This document shows, piece after piece, positions 19,380 through 28,669 of a stretch of 64,000 nucleotides of DNA (the stretch's first letter is position 1; the number at the start of each line of letters is the position of its first letter). The position numbers and the translations under genes were made by a program. The stretch comes from Methyloversatilis discipulorum (lineage in GTDB: Bacteria; Pseudomonadota; Gammaproteobacteria; Burkholderiales; Rhodocyclaceae): positions 3,869,535-3,933,534 of the forward strand of contig NZ_AZUP01000001.1 in the NCBI RefSeq assembly GCF_000527135.1. Direction: 5' to 3'. Under the pieces are notes generated by a model. That model saw only the letters and a program-made list of their open reading frames with translations, made no database searches and was not told where the DNA came from.

Positions 19380-20443
19380 GCCAGCGCGCTGCGTTCCAGT
19401 TTCGCCGCCTGCGCGCACAGCGTGCGCGGCTCCACGCCGTCGACCGCACGGTCGGCGAAGAAACGGGTCTGCGAAGCTTCGAAAAAGCGGCGCAGGTCGG
19501 CTTCCAGCGGGGCCAGCCACGGAGCGCGGGCGAGCAGCAGCGGCAGGTTGTGATCGCGTACCACCTGGCCGGCGGTGTCATCGAGCGCGCGGTGCAGCCG
19601 GCGCCAGGCTTCGATCGAGCCCGATTCCAGCCGGGCAATGTCACGCTGGGCGCGTGAGAAGGGCAGGCGGCGCCGCGCGTTGAACTGGCGCAGCAGGGCC
19701 AGCGCCGCCCACAGCGCGACCAGCACCGCACCGGCGTACAGCGCGGCGTGCAATGCACGCTCGTACGGTGCGGTATCGATGTGCGGCGCCGGCGCGTCCG
19801 GCCGCATCTCTTCCAGTCCGGCGCGCGCCAGCACCACGCTGGGCGTAAGCGGCGCCACCGTCAGCGGCATCGGCGTGGTCTGCAGGCGGCTGCCGGACAC
19901 CGCGGTTTCGATGTCCAGCGCCGGCAGTTCGATCGCGCGCAGTTCTTCCGGCACGTTGATGATCTGGTAGTCCATCACCAGCCAGCGGCGGCCGGCCGCG
20001 TCGCGCTCGATACGCGCATCGCGGCGCTCGAACCAGTTGCCGGTGCGCTCCAGCGGCGGCAGCTTGGCAAGTTCCAGCGGCTTGCCGTCGTACTCCAGCA
20101 CGACCCGCTGGGTCACGATGTCGCCGATGACGTAGCCGAAGGGGCGCAGCGGATCGACCTCGGGATTGACTGCCGAGATCACCGGCGCCGGCGGTGCCGC
20201 CACATCGGTCGCCGGCTCGGCCGGCGCTGCAGCGGCTTCGGCGGGGGCCGCAGCCGGGTCCGGCGGCGGCGGAATGACGTAGCCGGTGGGCTGCGGCGGT
20301 GTGCTCGGCGCAGCCGCTGAATTGGAATCGGCGCCGGCGGCAGGCGCCGCAGCGTTGGTGTCCTGCGCCTGGGTGGCGCCACAGCAGATCAGGGCTAGCG
20401 CCGCACAGGCGCTCAGCAGGCGCAGTCTCCAGAAGGAAGGCAT
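19376..20443 (-). CDS. mxaA: MxaA-like periplasmic/membrane protein (cluster 1)
   Basis: The 355-residue product has a signal peptide ending at GATQAQD, then a low-complexity Ala/Pro-rich stretch (about residues 30-90). A conserved periplasmic domain follows (PFGYVIGDIVTQRVVLEY, and RDAAGRRWLVMDYQIINVP). A transmembrane segment near residue 240 and a cytoplasmic tail complete it. MxaA is implicated in metal insertion into methanol dehydrogenase. It lies one base from mxaS. The opening of the conserved domain matches that of the cluster-2 copy (FGHTLGDVLTQRVLLAI), which supports a family call. Confidence 0.85.
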   Translation of the reverse strand: MPSFWRLRLLSACAALALICCGATQAQDTNAAAPAAGADSNSAAAPSTPPQPTGYVIPPPPDPAAAPAEAAAAPAEPATDVAAPPAPVISAVNPEVDPLRPFGYVIGDIVTQRVVLEYDGKPLELAKLPPLERTGNWFERRDARIERDAAGRRWLVMDYQIINVPEELRAIELPALDIETAVSGSRLQTTPMPLTVAPLTPSVVLARAGLEEMRPDAPAPHIDTAPYERALHAALYAGAVLVALWAALALLRQFNARRRLPFSRAQRDIARLESGSIEAWRRLHRALDDTAGQVVRDHNLPLLLARAPWLAPLEADLRRFFEASQTRFFADRAVDGVEPRTLCAQAAKLERSALA

Positions 20444-20444
20444 G

Positions 20445-21296
20445 TCAGACGGCCTCGAAGAAATAGCGTGACAGCGCGTCCGCGTCGAAGCGGCCGGTCA
20501 TGTAGAAAGGGCGTACACCGCGCGACGAGAACAGCGTTTCCAGCGCCTCGCGCCGCTCGGCGAAGGCGTCCTCCCAACGGCGGCGGATCTGCGGCCGCAG
20601 CCACAGGCCGCGTCGGCGGCCGCTTTCGATGTCGCGCAGCGCGAGCAGGCCTTCGCCTTCCGGCGCCTTGGGCTCGACCTCGTCCCAGATCACCATCGGT
20701 ACGACGTAGGCGTGCGACAGCAGGTCGAGCGCGGCCGAGGTCTGTTCCAGCGGCGCGTGGAAATCGGAGGCGAGGAAGACCAGCGCCTGCTTGCCGGCGA
20801 TGCGCGAACAGGCCTGGAAGATGCCGGCGGTCGACGGCTGGTCGGCGCGGGCGCGGGCCAGCGATTCGGCCATCATGACGCCGGCGCCGCGCGAGTGCAT
20901 TGGCGCCAGCATCAGGTCGGTGCGCTCGCTCGCATCGTAGGCCAGCATGCCCAGCGCGTCGCCGGTACGGAACACCGAATCGCCGAGCGACAGCGCGAAT
21001 TCCGACATCCGCTGAATCTTGCTCGCCGCCGAGCCGAAGGCCATCGACGCCGACACGTCGGCCACCAGATAGACCGGGATGCCGGCGCGCTGACGGTTCA
21101 CCCGCACCAGCCAGCGCCCTTCCGGGTCGCGGATGCTGGCGCGCAGGTCGAGCCGGCGCGGGTCCGGCCGGTCGAACAGTGTCTGGTGGGCGATGAATTC
21201 CTGGCCGCTGCCGGTGGTCGAGCTGCGGTGCGCGCCGGGGCGCTGGCCGCCGACCCGCATCGGCATGCGGTAGTGAAAGTCGCGCTGGAAACTCAT
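20445..21296 (-). CDS. mxaS: MxaS-like DUF58 protein (cluster 1)
   Basis: This 283-residue protein is of the DUF58 family: it has RRLDLRASIRDPEGRWLVRVN and a vWA-like MIDAS motif VADVSASMAFG. There are no membrane segments, so it is probably cytoplasmic. DUF58 proteins usually pair with a MoxR ATPase, and the mxaR gene ends 14 bases upstream. It presumably links the ATPase to the membrane vWA proteins. Confidence 0.9.
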   Translation of the reverse strand: MSFQRDFHYRMPMRVGGQRPGAHRSSTTGSGQEFIAHQTLFDRPDPRRLDLRASIRDPEGRWLVRVNRQRAGIPVYLVADVSASMAFGSAASKIQRMSEFALSLGDSVFRTGDALGMLAYDASERTDLMLAPMHSRGAGVMMAESLARARADQPSTAGIFQACSRIAGKQALVFLASDFHAPLEQTSAALDLLSHAYVVPMVIWDEVEPKAPEGEGLLALRDIESGRRRGLWLRPQIRRRWEDAFAERREALETLFSSRGVRPFYMTGRFDADALSRYFFEAV

Positions 21297-21310
21297 GGCG
21301 GCGGCGTGAC

Positions 21311-22330
21311 TCAGGGCGTGGCGACCCGCTCCAGCATCTGCGCGATCAGCGCATCGGCCAGTTCGGCGCGGCGCAGTTCGTACACCGGGGTGAAGAAGAC
21401 GCGATGCACCAGCGTCGACGGCAGCACGGCGCGGATGTCTTCCGGCGTCAGATAGTCGCGGCCGCTGAACCAGGCGACCACGCGCGCGGCGCGCATCAGC
21501 ATGCCCATGCCGCGCGGGCTGGCGCCGGCCAGGATCAGCCGCGACATATCCACGCCTTCAATCTGCAGGCCGTACTTCACCGGGTCGCTGGTCGCCGCCC
21601 AGATGTCCATCGCGTAGCGCTGCAGCGCGTCGGAGGCGGTCACGGCGCGCTGGATGGCGGCGCCTATCGTGTTCATCTGCATCCAGTCGACCACGCCTGG
21701 CGTCACCGTGTCGATCAGCGCGTCGGTGTCGTGGAAGCGCGGATCGAACACCAGCGCGCGCCGGGTGTCGTCGTCCGACGGCGTCAGCATGCGCAGTTCG
21801 AACATGAAGCGGTCGCGCGCAGCCGAGGCCAGTTCGAAGGTTTCTTCCTTCTCGACGCGGTTGCGGTCGGCGAACACCGTCATGTGCGGGAAGCTGTACT
21901 CGCGGTTGAAGGCGGACAGCGTGCGCTCGGCCATCGCGCGCAGCAGCAGCGACTGCACCTGCGGGCGGGCGCGGTTGATTTCATTGAAGAAGAAGGTGGT
22001 CAGGCGCTCGCCGTGACGCAGCAGCGGGCCGGGTTCGATGCGCGGCTTGCCCTCGCTGTCTACATAGGTGTGATAGACGAGGTCGTTCGGCATCAGGTCG
22101 ACGGTGCCTTCGACGCGCTCGAAGTCGCCGCCGATGGCGCGGGCGAAGGCGCGCAGAACGGTGGTCTTGCCGACGCCGACGTCACCTTCGAGCAGCACGT
22201 GACCGCGGGCGAACAGCGCAACGTTGATCAACCGGAGCGTGTCGTCCTGCCCGACCACTGCGCGACGCACTTCCTCTTCCACGCGCAGCGCGAGGCCACG
22301 CCAGTCCTGCAAGGCTTCCTGAGAGAGCAT
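21311..22330 (-). CDS. mxaR: MxaR, MoxR-type AAA+ ATPase (cluster 1)
   Basis: The 339-residue AAA+ protein has Walker A GDVGVGKTT at residues 49-57, Walker B TFFFNEINRARP (Asn in place of the usual Asp, as typical of MoxR) and sensor residues further on (LILAGASPRGM). MoxR ATPases act as chaperones for maturation of complexes containing vWA proteins; the family was named from methanol oxidation. It is the first gene of the mxaRSACKL run. The 164-base gap to msrA, which is divergent, should hold the promoter. Confidence 0.94.
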   Translation of the reverse strand: MLSQEALQDWRGLALRVEEEVRRAVVGQDDTLRLINVALFARGHVLLEGDVGVGKTTVLRAFARAIGGDFERVEGTVDLMPNDLVYHTYVDSEGKPRIEPGPLLRHGERLTTFFFNEINRARPQVQSLLLRAMAERTLSAFNREYSFPHMTVFADRNRVEKEETFELASAARDRFMFELRMLTPSDDDTRRALVFDPRFHDTDALIDTVTPGVVDWMQMNTIGAAIQRAVTASDALQRYAMDIWAATSDPVKYGLQIEGVDMSRLILAGASPRGMGMLMRAARVVAWFSGRDYLTPEDIRAVLPSTLVHRVFFTPVYELRRAELADALIAQMLERVATP

Positions 22331-22494
22331 TAGCGAAGATTCCTGCTCGATTTATGGGTACGGGAAACGCGACGCACGATACAAGGTTTGCGTCCCGGCT
22401 GCATGCTGCAGCGCGAGGCACCTGTCTCATCGGATGAACCTCGTGGAAAGTGCCCGGTCGATCATGATCCAGACACCAACAACAGGGGGGAGCG

Positions 22495-23049
22495 ATGAGT
22501 GCCGTGCCGACGCAGACCGCGATTCTTGGAGGAGGTTGCTTCTGGTGCCTCGAAGCCGTGTTCAACCGGGTTGAGGGGGTGATGCGGGTCGAGCCGGGTT
22601 ATGCCGGCGGCCACGTGGACAACCCGACCTACGACCAGGTCTGCGCCGGCCAGACCGGGCACGCCGAAGTGCTGCGCGTTACCTTCGACGCCTCGCTGAC
22701 CACTTTCGAGGCGCTGCTCGACGTGTTCTTCGCGCTGCACGACCCGACCACCGAGAACCGCCAGGGCAACGACGTCGGCACCCAGTACCGCTCGGTCGTG
22801 TTCTGCCACGACGACGCGCAGCGCCAGGCGGTGCGCGCCGCCATCGAGCGTCTGACGGCGGCCGGCACCTATTCCGCACCGGTGCTGACGCAGATCGAAG
22901 GCGCGGTGCAGTTCTGGCCGGCCGAGGATCATCACGTCGCCTATTACGAACACAATCCGCTGCAGCCCTACTGCATGGCGGTGGTCGCGCCCAAGGTCGC
23001 GAAGTTGCGCAAACTGTTCGCCGGGCGCGTCAAAACCCAGCTGCGCTGA
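22495..23049 (+). CDS. msrA: Peptide methionine sulfoxide reductase A
   Basis: This is a 184-residue protein with the catalytic MsrA motif GGGCFWCLEAVF near the N-terminus. Downstream family blocks GYAGGHVDNPTYDQVC, GHAEVLRVTFD and DVGTQYRSVVF are also present. It reduces methionine-S-sulfoxide in oxidised proteins with thioredoxin. No signal peptide is seen, so it is cytoplasmic. It is divergent from the mxaR cluster and 39 bases ahead of the FKBP gene, with which it may be co-transcribed. Confidence 0.97.
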   Translation: MSAVPTQTAILGGGCFWCLEAVFNRVEGVMRVEPGYAGGHVDNPTYDQVCAGQTGHAEVLRVTFDASLTTFEALLDVFFALHDPTTENRQGNDVGTQYRSVVFCHDDAQRQAVRAAIERLTAAGTYSAPVLTQIEGAVQFWPAEDHHVAYYEHNPLQPYCMAVVAPKVAKLRKLFAGRVKTQLR

Positions 23050-23088
23050 GTACACTTCGTTCTTTTCCAACTTCGCGGGACGGACACA

Positions 23089-23763
23089 ATGACTTCAAGC
23101 ACCACCGAAAGCGGCCTTGTCATCGAGGACACCACGCCGGGCACTGGCCATGAAGCGGCATCGGGTCACGAGGTAAGCGTGCACTACACCGGCTGGCTCA
23201 CCGACGGCCGCAAGTTCGATTCGAGCAAGGACCGCAACGACCCGTTCAGCTTCCAGCTGGGCGCCGGTCAGGTCATCCGTGGCTGGGACGAGGGCGTCAC
23301 CGGCATGAAAGAAGGCGGCGTGCGCAAGCTCACCATCCCGCCGCACCTGGGCTATGGCGAGCGCGGCGCCGGCGGTGTGATTCCGCCGAACGCCACGCTG
23401 GTGTTCGAGGTCGAGCTGCTGTCGGTCATCCGCAATTCGGGCGAACTGGTGATCGAGGACATCACCGAAGGCTCCGGCCGCGAAGCGGTGCCCGGTCAGC
23501 GCGTCAGCGTGCATTACACCGGCTGGCTCACCAACGGCCGCAAGTTCGATTCCAGCAAGGACCGTGGCCAGCCCTTCAGCTTCAATCTGGGCGGCGGTCA
23601 GGTCATCCGCGGCTGGGACCAGGGTGTGGCCGGCATGAAGGAAGGCGGCGTGCGCAAGCTGACGATTCCGCCGCACCTGGGCTACGGCGCCCGCGGTGCC
23701 GGTGGCGTCATTCCGCCGAACGCCACGCTGGTGTTCGAGGTCGAGCTGCTGAGCGCGAGCTGA
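23089..23763 (+). CDS. Double FKBP-type peptidyl-prolyl isomerase
   Basis: This 224-residue protein consists of two complete FKBP domains in tandem (about 5-112 and 115-223) with little linker. Each has [44 protein letters not shown] and [17 protein letters not shown], so both active sites look intact. The two halves are nearly identical, which points to a recent internal duplication. There is no signal peptide. Single-domain FKBPs of about 110 residues are the usual bacterial form; a two-domain one of this kind is uncommon. The stop is followed immediately by the tamA start. Confidence 0.95.
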   Translation: MTSSTTESGLVIEDTTPGTGHEAASGHEVSVHYTGWLTDGRKFDSSKDRNDPFSFQLGAGQVIRGWDEGVTGMKEGGVRKLTIPPHLGYGERGAGGVIPPNATLVFEVELLSVIRNSGELVIEDITEGSGREAVPGQRVSVHYTGWLTNGRKFDSSKDRGQPFSFNLGGGQVIRGWDQGVAGMKEGGVRKLTIPPHLGYGARGAGGVIPPNATLVFEVELLSAS

Positions 23764-25536
23764 TTGCGCCGTTTCATCCTCTGCGCCGGCCTTGCGCTGC
23801 TGGCCGGCGCAACGGCGCAGGCGGCGGACGAGGCGGTCGATCCGCCTGACGGGCAGGCGACGCCGGCCGAGGTCGACCTCGGCCGCCTGACAATCGAGGC
23901 GCCGGCGCTGCCCGAGCCGGTGCTCGACATGCTGAACACGCACGCCCGCTCGCTGAAGTTGCGCGAGCCACTCGACGGCGAGCGTGCGGAGCGGCGCACG
24001 CTGCGTCGGGTGCGCCGCGAAATGACCGAGCTGCTGGCCACCGAAGGCTGGTTCAGCCCCACCTTCGACATCGCCGGCGATCCGCCGGTGCTGCGCATCG
24101 AGCCGGGCGAGCGGACGCGCGTGTCCTCGGTATCCATCGTGTTCGACGGCGATCTGGCCGGCGACGGCGACGAGCGCGCCGCCCGCCGTGCCGCGCTGCG
24201 TGCCGGCTGGCGCCTGGCCGAGGGTCAGCCCTTCCGTCAGGCGGACTGGTCGGCCGCCAAGCAGACGCTGCTCGAAGACCTGACCGCGCGCGACTATGCC
24301 GCCGCCGTGCTGGGCGACAGCCGCGCCGAGGTCGACCCCGACAGCGCGAAGGTCGACCTCAGCGTGCGTGTCGACAGCGGTCCCGCCTTCCGCTTCGGCG
24401 ACATCGAAGCGACCGGGCTGGCGCTGCACGACCTCGATCTGGTGCGCCGCTATTCCACGATCAAGCCGGGCGACCCGTACTCGACCGATGCCGTGCTCGC
24501 CTTCGAGCGTGCGCTGCTGTCGTCACCCTATTTCAGTTCGGTGCAGATCCTTGCCGACGTCGATCCGGCGCGTGCCGACGCCACACCGGTGCGCGTTGCC
24601 GTGACCGAAGCCAGTTCGCGCCGCCTGTCCTTCGGCGCCGGTCTGAGCAGCAACACCGGCTATCGCGGCGAGGTCGGCTGGTCGGACAACAATCTGTTCA
24701 AGCGCTCCTGGCTGCTCAACAGCGCGGTTCGGTTGGAGCAACTGCGCCAGATCGCCTTTGCCGACGTGATGCTGCCGCCGCGCGAGGACGGCTACCGCGA
24801 CAGCTTCGGCGTGCTGGCCGAGAACGCCGACATCCAGGACCTGATCACCCGCCGCGTCGGCGCCGGCATCGTGCGGGCGCGCGTGAAGGGCGACGTCGAA
24901 ATCCGCCACTCGCTGAGCCTGCAGCGCGAACAGCGCGAGATCGACGGCTTCGTGCAGAGCACGCAGCAGTCGCTGGCGCTGAACACTTCGTGGACCTGGC
25001 GCCGCGTCGATGACCTGTTCAATCCGCGCGACGGCTGGGTGCTGAACGCGCAGATCGGCGGCGGCGTGAAAGGCCTGCTGTCCGACGCCAACTTCCTGCG
25101 CGGCTATCTGAAAGGCCAGTGGTTCATCCCGGTCGGCAAGCGCGACCAGCTCATCCTGCGCGGCGAGCTTGGCCTGACCGGCGGTGTGACCGAATCGCTG
25201 CCGCAGGACTTCCTGTTCCGCACCGGTGGCTCGACCACCGTGCGCGGCTATGACTACCTCGAACTGGGCGTGCGCCAGGGCAGCGCCATCGTCGGCGGCC
25301 GCGCGCTGGGCGTGGCCAGCGTCGAGTACGTGCACTGGACGTCCGACACTTGGGGCGCCGCCTTCTTCGTCGATGCCGGCGACGCCGCCGACACCCGCGA
25401 GGACTTCAAGCCGGCCTTCGGCGCGGGTGCTGGCGTGCGCTGGCGCTCACCGGCCGGCCCGATCGCCTTCGACCTCGCCTACGGCGAACGCGAGCGTCAG
25501 TGGCGGCCGCATTTTTCGCTGGCCATCGCGTTCTGA
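23764..25536 (+). CDS. tamA: TamA, Omp85-family outer-membrane assembly protein
   Basis: The TTG at 23764 directly follows the FKBP stop and leads into a signal peptide (LCAGLALLAGATAQA). The 590-residue product has about three POTRA repeats (to about residue 270) and a C-terminal Omp85 barrel with FRTGGSTTVRGYDYLELG, the conserved loop-6 region, and VGGRALGVASVEYVHW. The end reads GPIAFDLAYG and FSLAIAF. With TamB it forms the translocation and assembly module between the inner and outer membranes. tamB lies 3.1 kb downstream, separated by a type I exporter pair. Confidence 0.92.
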   Translation: MRRFILCAGLALLAGATAQAADEAVDPPDGQATPAEVDLGRLTIEAPALPEPVLDMLNTHARSLKLREPLDGERAERRTLRRVRREMTELLATEGWFSPTFDIAGDPPVLRIEPGERTRVSSVSIVFDGDLAGDGDERAARRAALRAGWRLAEGQPFRQADWSAAKQTLLEDLTARDYAAAVLGDSRAEVDPDSAKVDLSVRVDSGPAFRFGDIEATGLALHDLDLVRRYSTIKPGDPYSTDAVLAFERALLSSPYFSSVQILADVDPARADATPVRVAVTEASSRRLSFGAGLSSNTGYRGEVGWSDNNLFKRSWLLNSAVRLEQLRQIAFADVMLPPREDGYRDSFGVLAENADIQDLITRRVGAGIVRARVKGDVEIRHSLSLQREQREIDGFVQSTQQSLALNTSWTWRRVDDLFNPRDGWVLNAQIGGGVKGLLSDANFLRGYLKGQWFIPVGKRDQLILRGELGLTGGVTESLPQDFLFRTGGSTTVRGYDYLELGVRQGSAIVGGRALGVASVEYVHWTSDTWGAAFFVDAGDAADTREDFKPAFGAGAGVRWRSPAGPIAFDLAYGERERQWRPHFSLAIAF

Positions 25537-25612
25537 GGCAAGGTGGTTTGACAAGCGGCCCGCCGATGCCAAGATGGCGTCCGGATAAGACATAAGAACA
25601 CGAGGATTCCGC

Positions 25613-27328
25613 TTGAACGCCTTCATCCAGGCCTGTCGCCGGCATCTGTTCTGGGCTGCGCTGTTCAGCCTGGTGCTGAACCTGCTCGCGCTGGCCTTGC
25701 CCTTCTACACGCTGGAGGTGTTCGACCGCGTGTTCGCCAGCCGCAGCGTGCCGACCCTGGTCATGCTGACGATGGTCACGACGATCGCGCTGGTCGGCAT
25801 GATGCTGCTCGACCAGGTGCGCGCGCGCCTGCTCATGTCCTGCGCCTTCGGGCTGGACCGCGCGCTCGGGCCGCAGGTGGTGACGCGACTGTTCGCCGAG
25901 GCCGGCTCGCCCGGCCATCCGGCGCAGACCCAGTACATCCGCGACATCGCCAACGTGCGCGGCTTCCTGACCGGGCCCGGCGTGATTGCGCTGTTCGACG
26001 CGCCGTGGGCGCCGCTCTTCCTACTGCTTATTTTCGTCTTCCATCCGCTGCTCGGCATTGTGGCGACCGTCGGCGCGCTGGTGCTGCTGGTCTGCGCCTG
26101 GGTCAACAGCCGCGTCACCCGTCACTACAACGAAATGTCGGCCCGTGCGTCGCGCGCCTCGTCGCAGTTCATCGACGCCTCGGTGCGCAACGCCGACGCC
26201 GTGCGCGCGATGGGCATGGCGCCCGATCTGGGCCGTCGCTGGGGCGCGCTCAACGACGAGGTGATCCGCGCCGGCGCCGCGTCGCAGGCGGTCGGCGCAC
26301 CCTGGACCGGTCTCACGCGCTTCGTCCGCCTCTACCTGCAGGTGCTGATGCTCGGCTGCGGCGCCTGGCTGGTAGTGCGCGGCGACCTCGGCTCCGGCGC
26401 CATGATGGCCGGCACGCTGATCCTGGCGCGCGCGCTGTCGCCGGTCGAAGCCATCGTGTCGAGCTGGCGCAGCCTGTTCGACTTCCGCGAGTCGGTGGGC
26501 CGGCTGTCGACGCTGCTCGAAGGCAGCCAGCAGGCGCGCGAACCGCATCCGCTGCCGCAGCCGACCGGGCGTGTCGACGTCGAAGCGCTCACCATGATGG
26601 CCGGCCAGAGGGTGCTGCTGCGCAACGTCGGCTTTTCGCTGCAGGCTGGTCAGCAACTGGCCGTGATCGGCCCGAGCGGTGCCGGCAAGACCGCCTTACT
26701 GCGCCTGCTGGCGGGCATCTGGACGCCGGCCTCCGGTGCCGTGCGCCTCGACGGTGCGCGGCTGCAGGACTACCCGCCGGACACGCTGGGCGCGGCCATC
26801 GGCTATCTGCCGCAGAACGTCGAGCTGTTTCCGGGCACGGTGGCCGAGAACATCGCCCGCATGCAGCCCTCGCCGGATGCCGACGCGGTGATTGATGCGG
26901 CGAAGCTGTGCGGCGCGCACGAACTCATCCTGCGGCTGCCGCAGGGCTACGACACCGAGGTGGGCGAGGGCGGTGCCCAGCTGTCGGCCGGCCAGCGCGC
27001 ACGCGTCGGCATCGCCCGCGCGCTCTACGGTTCGCCCGCGCTGGTGCTGCTGGACGAACCGAACGCCAACCTCGATGCCGAGGGCGAGGACGCATTGCTC
27101 GACATGCTCGCGCGGCTGCGCGAACGCGGCATCACCGCCGTCGTGGTGGCGCACCGGCCACGCATGCTGCAGGGCATGGACAAGCTGCTGGTGCTGCGTG
27201 ACGGCGCAATCGAGCAGTACGGTGATTACGCCGAGATCGCCGCTCGCGTCACGCGCAGCCCGCGCGTGACTGCATTGAATGACAGAGCGGCACAGCAGGG
27301 AGGTGCGCAGCATGGCCATCGAGCTTGA
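25613..27328 (+). CDS. Type I secretion ABC transporter (PrtD/AprD family)
   Basis: Starting at TTG 25613, the 571-residue protein opens with a membrane domain of about six helices (residues 10-300) that lacks an N-terminal C39-like domain, as in the PrtD/AprD/HasD class. The ATPase domain has Walker A GPSGAGKT, signature LSAGQRARVGIARAL and Walker B LVLLDEPNANLD. The signature has Ala in place of the usual second Gly. It would energise export of an unfolded protein with a C-terminal signal. The membrane-fusion gene overlaps its end by 17 bases. No TolC-type outer-membrane gene and no obvious RTX substrate lie in the window. Confidence 0.93.
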   Translation: MNAFIQACRRHLFWAALFSLVLNLLALALPFYTLEVFDRVFASRSVPTLVMLTMVTTIALVGMMLLDQVRARLLMSCAFGLDRALGPQVVTRLFAEAGSPGHPAQTQYIRDIANVRGFLTGPGVIALFDAPWAPLFLLLIFVFHPLLGIVATVGALVLLVCAWVNSRVTRHYNEMSARASRASSQFIDASVRNADAVRAMGMAPDLGRRWGALNDEVIRAGAASQAVGAPWTGLTRFVRLYLQVLMLGCGAWLVVRGDLGSGAMMAGTLILARALSPVEAIVSSWRSLFDFRESVGRLSTLLEGSQQAREPHPLPQPTGRVDVEALTMMAGQRVLLRNVGFSLQAGQQLAVIGPSGAGKTALLRLLAGIWTPASGAVRLDGARLQDYPPDTLGAAIGYLPQNVELFPGTVAENIARMQPSPDADAVIDAAKLCGAHELILRLPQGYDTEVGEGGAQLSAGQRARVGIARALYGSPALVLLDEPNANLDAEGEDALLDMLARLRERGITAVVVAHRPRMLQGMDKLLVLRDGAIEQYGDYAEIAARVTRSPRVTALNDRAAQQGGAQHGHRA

Positions 27329-28610
27329 TGCCGGCCTGCCGTCACTGGCGCGCGACCGCGTGGTCCGCGCCGGGCTGTGGGTGATCGGCGGCACGCTGGC
27401 CGCCATGCTGGCCTGGGCCGAACTGGCGCCGGTTTCGGGCGCCGTGGTGGCCGGCGGTGAAGTGCGCGTGTCCGGCGAACGCAAGACGGTGCAGCACCTG
27501 GAGGGCGGCATCGTCGCCGAGCTGCGGGTGCGCGACGGCGACGTGGTGCAGGCCGGCCAGGTGCTGCTGGTGCTCGGCGACGCACGCGTCGACGCCTCGC
27601 TCGACGCGATCGAGAACGAAATCATCGGCGAGCGGCTGACGCTGGCCCGGCTCGAATCGGAAAAACGCGAACTGCCGGCACTGGCGCTGCCCCATGACCT
27701 CGCGGAGCTCGCATCGTCGCCGCGCTACCGCAGCCTGATCGACGGCGAACAGCGCCTGTTCCGCACGCGCCGTGACAATCTGCGGGAGCAGCTCGCGCTG
27801 CTCGAAGCGCAGGCGGTCGAGGCGCAGCGCGAAGCGTCCGACGTGCAGATGCAGGTCGAGGCCGACCAGCGGGCGGTGGCGGCCCTGCGCGAGCAACTGC
27901 AGGCGTCGGAGAAGCTGGCCGAGCAGAAATTCATCCAGCACACACGGCTGCTCGAACTGCGCAGCGGGCTGGCGATACGCGAGGCCGAAATGGCCGAGCA
28001 CCAGGCCATGCTGTCGCGCACACGGCAGAACATCGGCGACTTCCGCCTGCGCAAGGCGCAGCTGCGCGCCGACTTCGTGCAGCGCGCGGTCGACGAGGCG
28101 CAACTGACCGGGCGCAAGCTGCTCGACCTGCAGGCGCGGCTGAGCCCGGCGAAGGACAGCAGCCTGCGCAAGGAGGTGATTGCGCCGGTGGCCGGCCGCG
28201 CGGTGAATCTGCAGGTGCATACCGTGGGCGGCGTCGTGCGCCCCGGCGACCCCATCGTCGACATCGTGCCGGACGAAACCGCGCTGGTGGTCGAGGTCAG
28301 GGTGCAGCCGCAGGATGTCGAGGAGGTGCACACCGGCATGCCGGCGGAAGTCAGGCTGGCCGCCTACAACGCGCGCACCACGCCGCTGGTCAGCGGCAAG
28401 GTGAGCTATGTGTCGGCAGACCGTCTGATCGATGCTGCGCACGGCACGCCTTACTACACCGTGCACGTGACGCTAGACGCCCGGCCGGCCGAGCGCATCG
28501 AGCCGGGCATGCCGGTCGAGGCCTTCCTGCGCACGCGCGAGCGCAGCATGCTCGACTACCTGCTCGATCCGGTGATCAACGTGACCCGGCGCTCGATGCG
28601 CGAAAGCTGA
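27312..28610 (+). CDS. Type I secretion membrane-fusion protein (HlyD/PrtE family)
   Basis: ATG at 27312 (MAIELDAGLPSLAR) has GGGAGGT upstream and is preferred to the earlier codon at 27279, giving 432 residues. One N-terminal membrane helix (LWVIGGTLAAMLAWAELAP) is followed by a biotinyl/lipoyl-like half (GGEVRVSGERKTVQHLEGG), a long coiled coil about residues 140-280, and a beta-barrel domain with the HlyD signature VIAPVAGRAVNLQVHTVGG. It bridges the inner-membrane transporter to an outer-membrane channel. The overlap with the transporter gene shows a single functional unit. Confidence 0.93.
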   Translation: MAIELDAGLPSLARDRVVRAGLWVIGGTLAAMLAWAELAPVSGAVVAGGEVRVSGERKTVQHLEGGIVAELRVRDGDVVQAGQVLLVLGDARVDASLDAIENEIIGERLTLARLESEKRELPALALPHDLAELASSPRYRSLIDGEQRLFRTRRDNLREQLALLEAQAVEAQREASDVQMQVEADQRAVAALREQLQASEKLAEQKFIQHTRLLELRSGLAIREAEMAEHQAMLSRTRQNIGDFRLRKAQLRADFVQRAVDEAQLTGRKLLDLQARLSPAKDSSLRKEVIAPVAGRAVNLQVHTVGGVVRPGDPIVDIVPDETALVVEVRVQPQDVEEVHTGMPAEVRLAAYNARTTPLVSGKVSYVSADRLIDAAHGTPYYTVHVTLDARPAERIEPGMPVEAFLRTRERSMLDYLLDPVINVTRRSMRES

Positions 28611-28669
28611 TGCCGCGAACGCCGGTGTCCGGACGCTGTCAGGTCCGGACACGCATGCCTGACTGAGCA

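Noticed and set aside
25548-25576. Sigma-70 promoter ahead of the type I transporter
   Set aside because: TTGACA at 25548 is perfect but no acceptable -10 lies at the right spacing, so I do not list it.
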